In this document: in pieces, positions 5,083-5,715 of the stretch | Layout: each line of letters begins with the position of its first letter | How positions within the stretch are numbered: position 1 is the first letter of the stretch | Source: an uncultured Pseudomonadota bacterium | Lineage (GTDB): Bacteria; Pseudomonadota; Gammaproteobacteria; Burkholderiales; Thiobacillaceae | Reading direction: 5' to 3' | Assembly: GCA_903918705.1 (NCBI GenBank) | Contig: CAIXFP010000007.1 | Coordinates: 1-5,715 of the forward strand | Length of the DNA: 5,715 nt | The notes under the pieces: generated by a model | Seen by the model: only the letters and a program-made list of their open reading frames with translations | Databases searched by the model: none | What the model was told of the DNA's origin: nothing | Position numbers and translations under genes: made by a program

Positions 5083-5121
5083 GGTTGTCGGGCACGCTGC
5101 GCTTTGCCCAACCTACGGCTT
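5083..5121. repeat. REP-like palindrome, copy 2 (inverted, one arm decayed)
   Basis: Bases 5090-5121 are identical over 32 bases to the reverse complement of 2855-2886, including the loop and the right arm GCCCAACCTACG. The left arm here reads GGTTGTCGGGCA instead of GTAGGTTGGGCA, so the stem is partly broken. The exact match over loop and arm, with change confined to one arm, suggests a recent copy that has begun to decay. Confidence 0.82.
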
Positions 5122-5187
5122 TTGCTTTCACGGCCCGATTGGGGTTCAGGTATGCGCGGGGCCGCCGCGCCGTGGGTGTCTGCGGGC

Positions 5188-5215
5188 GTTGGGCAAGACG
5201 CGGCGTGCCCACAAC
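5188..5215. repeat. REP-like palindrome, copy 3 (degenerate)
   Basis: GTTGGGCAAGACGCGGCG followed by TGCCCACAAC resembles the plus-strand form of copy 1. Only a GGGCA/TGCCC stem plus GTT/AAC across a two-base bulge remains. It lies 66 bp from copy 2 in the opposite orientation, so the pair has the arrangement of inverted REP doublets. Confidence 0.5.
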
Positions 5216-5351
5216 TTTCGCCGTGTTTTATGCGACCATCCTCACGAGGATGCCGATCCCCCACGCGGAGCAGGTGCGCGGGTTATCCTGGCGGCCCGTT
5301 TCCCTTCCCTTTATTGACTCCCGCCCCAGCCCGGAGGCGGATGACCCGAGC

Positions 5352-5715
5352 ATGGCCGACTCCGAACTCCACAAGGGCGCCGCCAAGACCGCCCGCATTC
5401 CGATCAAGATCGTCGCCAAGCCGCGCATGAAACTGCCGGCGTGGATCAAGGCCCAGGCGCCCAGCGGCCCGGAAGTGGCGGAGCTGAAAGCCATCCTGCG
5501 CAACGCGAAACTTCATACCGTCTGCGAGGAAGCTTCCTGTCCCAACCTGGGTGAATGTTTCCGCCATGGCACCGCCACCTTCATGATCCTGGGCGACCTG
5601 TGCACCCGGCGCTGCCCGTTCTGCGATGTCGCGCACGGACGTCCCAAGCCGCCCGACGCCGCCGAGCCGGAGAATCTCGCGCGCACCATCGCAGCGCTGA
5701 AACTGCGCTACGTAG
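5352..5715 (+). CDS. lipA: Lipoyl synthase LipA, N-terminal part (runs off the window)
   Basis: 121 codons are present. The product inserts two sulfur atoms into protein-bound octanoyl groups to make the lipoyl cofactor of 2-oxoacid dehydrogenases and the glycine cleavage H protein; it is a cytosolic radical-SAM enzyme. Both iron-sulfur motifs are visible. CEEASCPNLGEC (Cys58, Cys63, Cys69) binds the auxiliary, sacrificial [4Fe-4S] cluster. CTRRCPFC (Cys84, Cys88, Cys91) binds the radical-SAM cluster. The stretch HGTATFMILGDLC before it and DVAHGRP after it are nearly invariant in LipA. The N-terminus (KGAAKTARIPIK, then MKLPAWIK) matches the usual proteobacterial leader. The ATG at 5352 is supported by GGAGG at 5333-5337 only with a long spacer of 14 bases; GCGGA at 5337-5341 is nearer. 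An ATG at 5341 is in another frame. No lipB lies directly upstream in this window. Confidence 0.97.
   Translation, partial: MADSELHKGAAKTARIPIKIVAKPRMKLPAWIKAQAPSGPEVAELKAILRNAKLHTVCEEASCPNLGECFRHGTATFMILGDLCTRRCPFCDVAHGRPKPPDAAEPENLARTIAALKLRYV

Larger units (their letters stand above)
4884..5351. other. Divergent intergenic region with palindromes and decayed REP copies
   Basis: The region holds no supported gene. It should contain the promoters of both the minus-strand hypothetical gene and lipA, but I see no convincing -35/-10 pair. What it does hold is a series of dyads: GGCGC/GCGCC (4944-4957), GAAACC-C-GGTTTC (4958-4970), TTTCATCC/GGATGAAA (5040-5047 and 5066-5073), two REP-like copies (5083-5121 and 5188-5215), and CATCCTC-AC-GAGGATG (5237-5252). 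No lipB is present, although lipB often precedes lipA. Confidence 0.6.

Noticed and set aside
4401..5264. Extension of the hypothetical protein to 287 residues
   Set aside because: The added N-terminus is Arg/Pro-rich, crosses REP-like palindromes and has no ribosome binding site; AAGGAGGG directly before ATG 4883 gives a better start.
5341..5430. Alternative start at ATG 5341 near GGAGG
   Set aside because: It is out of frame with lipA and gives only a 29-residue Pro/Arg-rich peptide, with a 3-base spacer to the GGAGG.

Overview
This window looks like part of a betaproteobacterial chromosome. The coding regions are GC-rich. The left edge carries a C-terminal tail of ribonuclease E type, with an Arg-rich patch and the LVxVET motif typical of Betaproteobacteria. 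The right edge carries the start of a proteobacterial lipoyl synthase, lipA. The genus cannot be fixed from the sequence alone. Several families of small intergenic palindromes and repeats lie between the genes.

Layout, left to right. (1) 1-300 (+): 3' end of the RNase E gene, followed at 322-347 by a strong symmetric hairpin terminator. (2) 497-1396 (+): an IS630-family transposase. It has the N-terminal helix-turn-helix and the first two catalytic Asp residues but loses frame at a C-run just before the third catalytic motif, so it is probably a dead insertion-sequence remnant. (3) 1534-1698 (-): a small gene encoding a 54-residue Cys/His protein with a perfect Shine-Dalgarno sequence. (4) 1863-2729 (-): a class I SAM-dependent methyltransferase. 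(5) 2730-3028: intergenic region with a REP-like palindrome and copy A of an approximately 85-bp repeat. (6) 3029-3784 (-): a TauE/SafE-family membrane permease. (7) 3785-4400: a gene-poor stretch with copy B of the 85-bp repeat, in the same orientation as copy A so that the two bracket the permease gene, and then an exact 42-bp-period minisatellite ending in a long hairpin. (8) 4401-4883 (-): a conserved hypothetical protein of 160 residues. (9) 4884-5351: a divergent intergenic region with two more decayed REP-like palindromes. (10) 5352 to the window end (+): the first 121 codons of lipA.

The two edge genes are housekeeping genes: RNA turnover, and lipoate synthesis for 2-oxoacid dehydrogenases and glycine cleavage. 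Between them sits an accessory patch of four minus-strand single-gene units, an IS remnant and several repeat families. Nothing suggests that the four minus-strand genes form one pathway, because each has its own leader and wide spacing. I see no CRISPR, tRNA, rRNA, toxin-antitoxin or defence system. The most unusual features are the multi-frame 42-bp minisatellite, the paired 85-bp repeats around the permease and the small zinc-ribbon-like gene. I did not find a convincing new multi-gene system.
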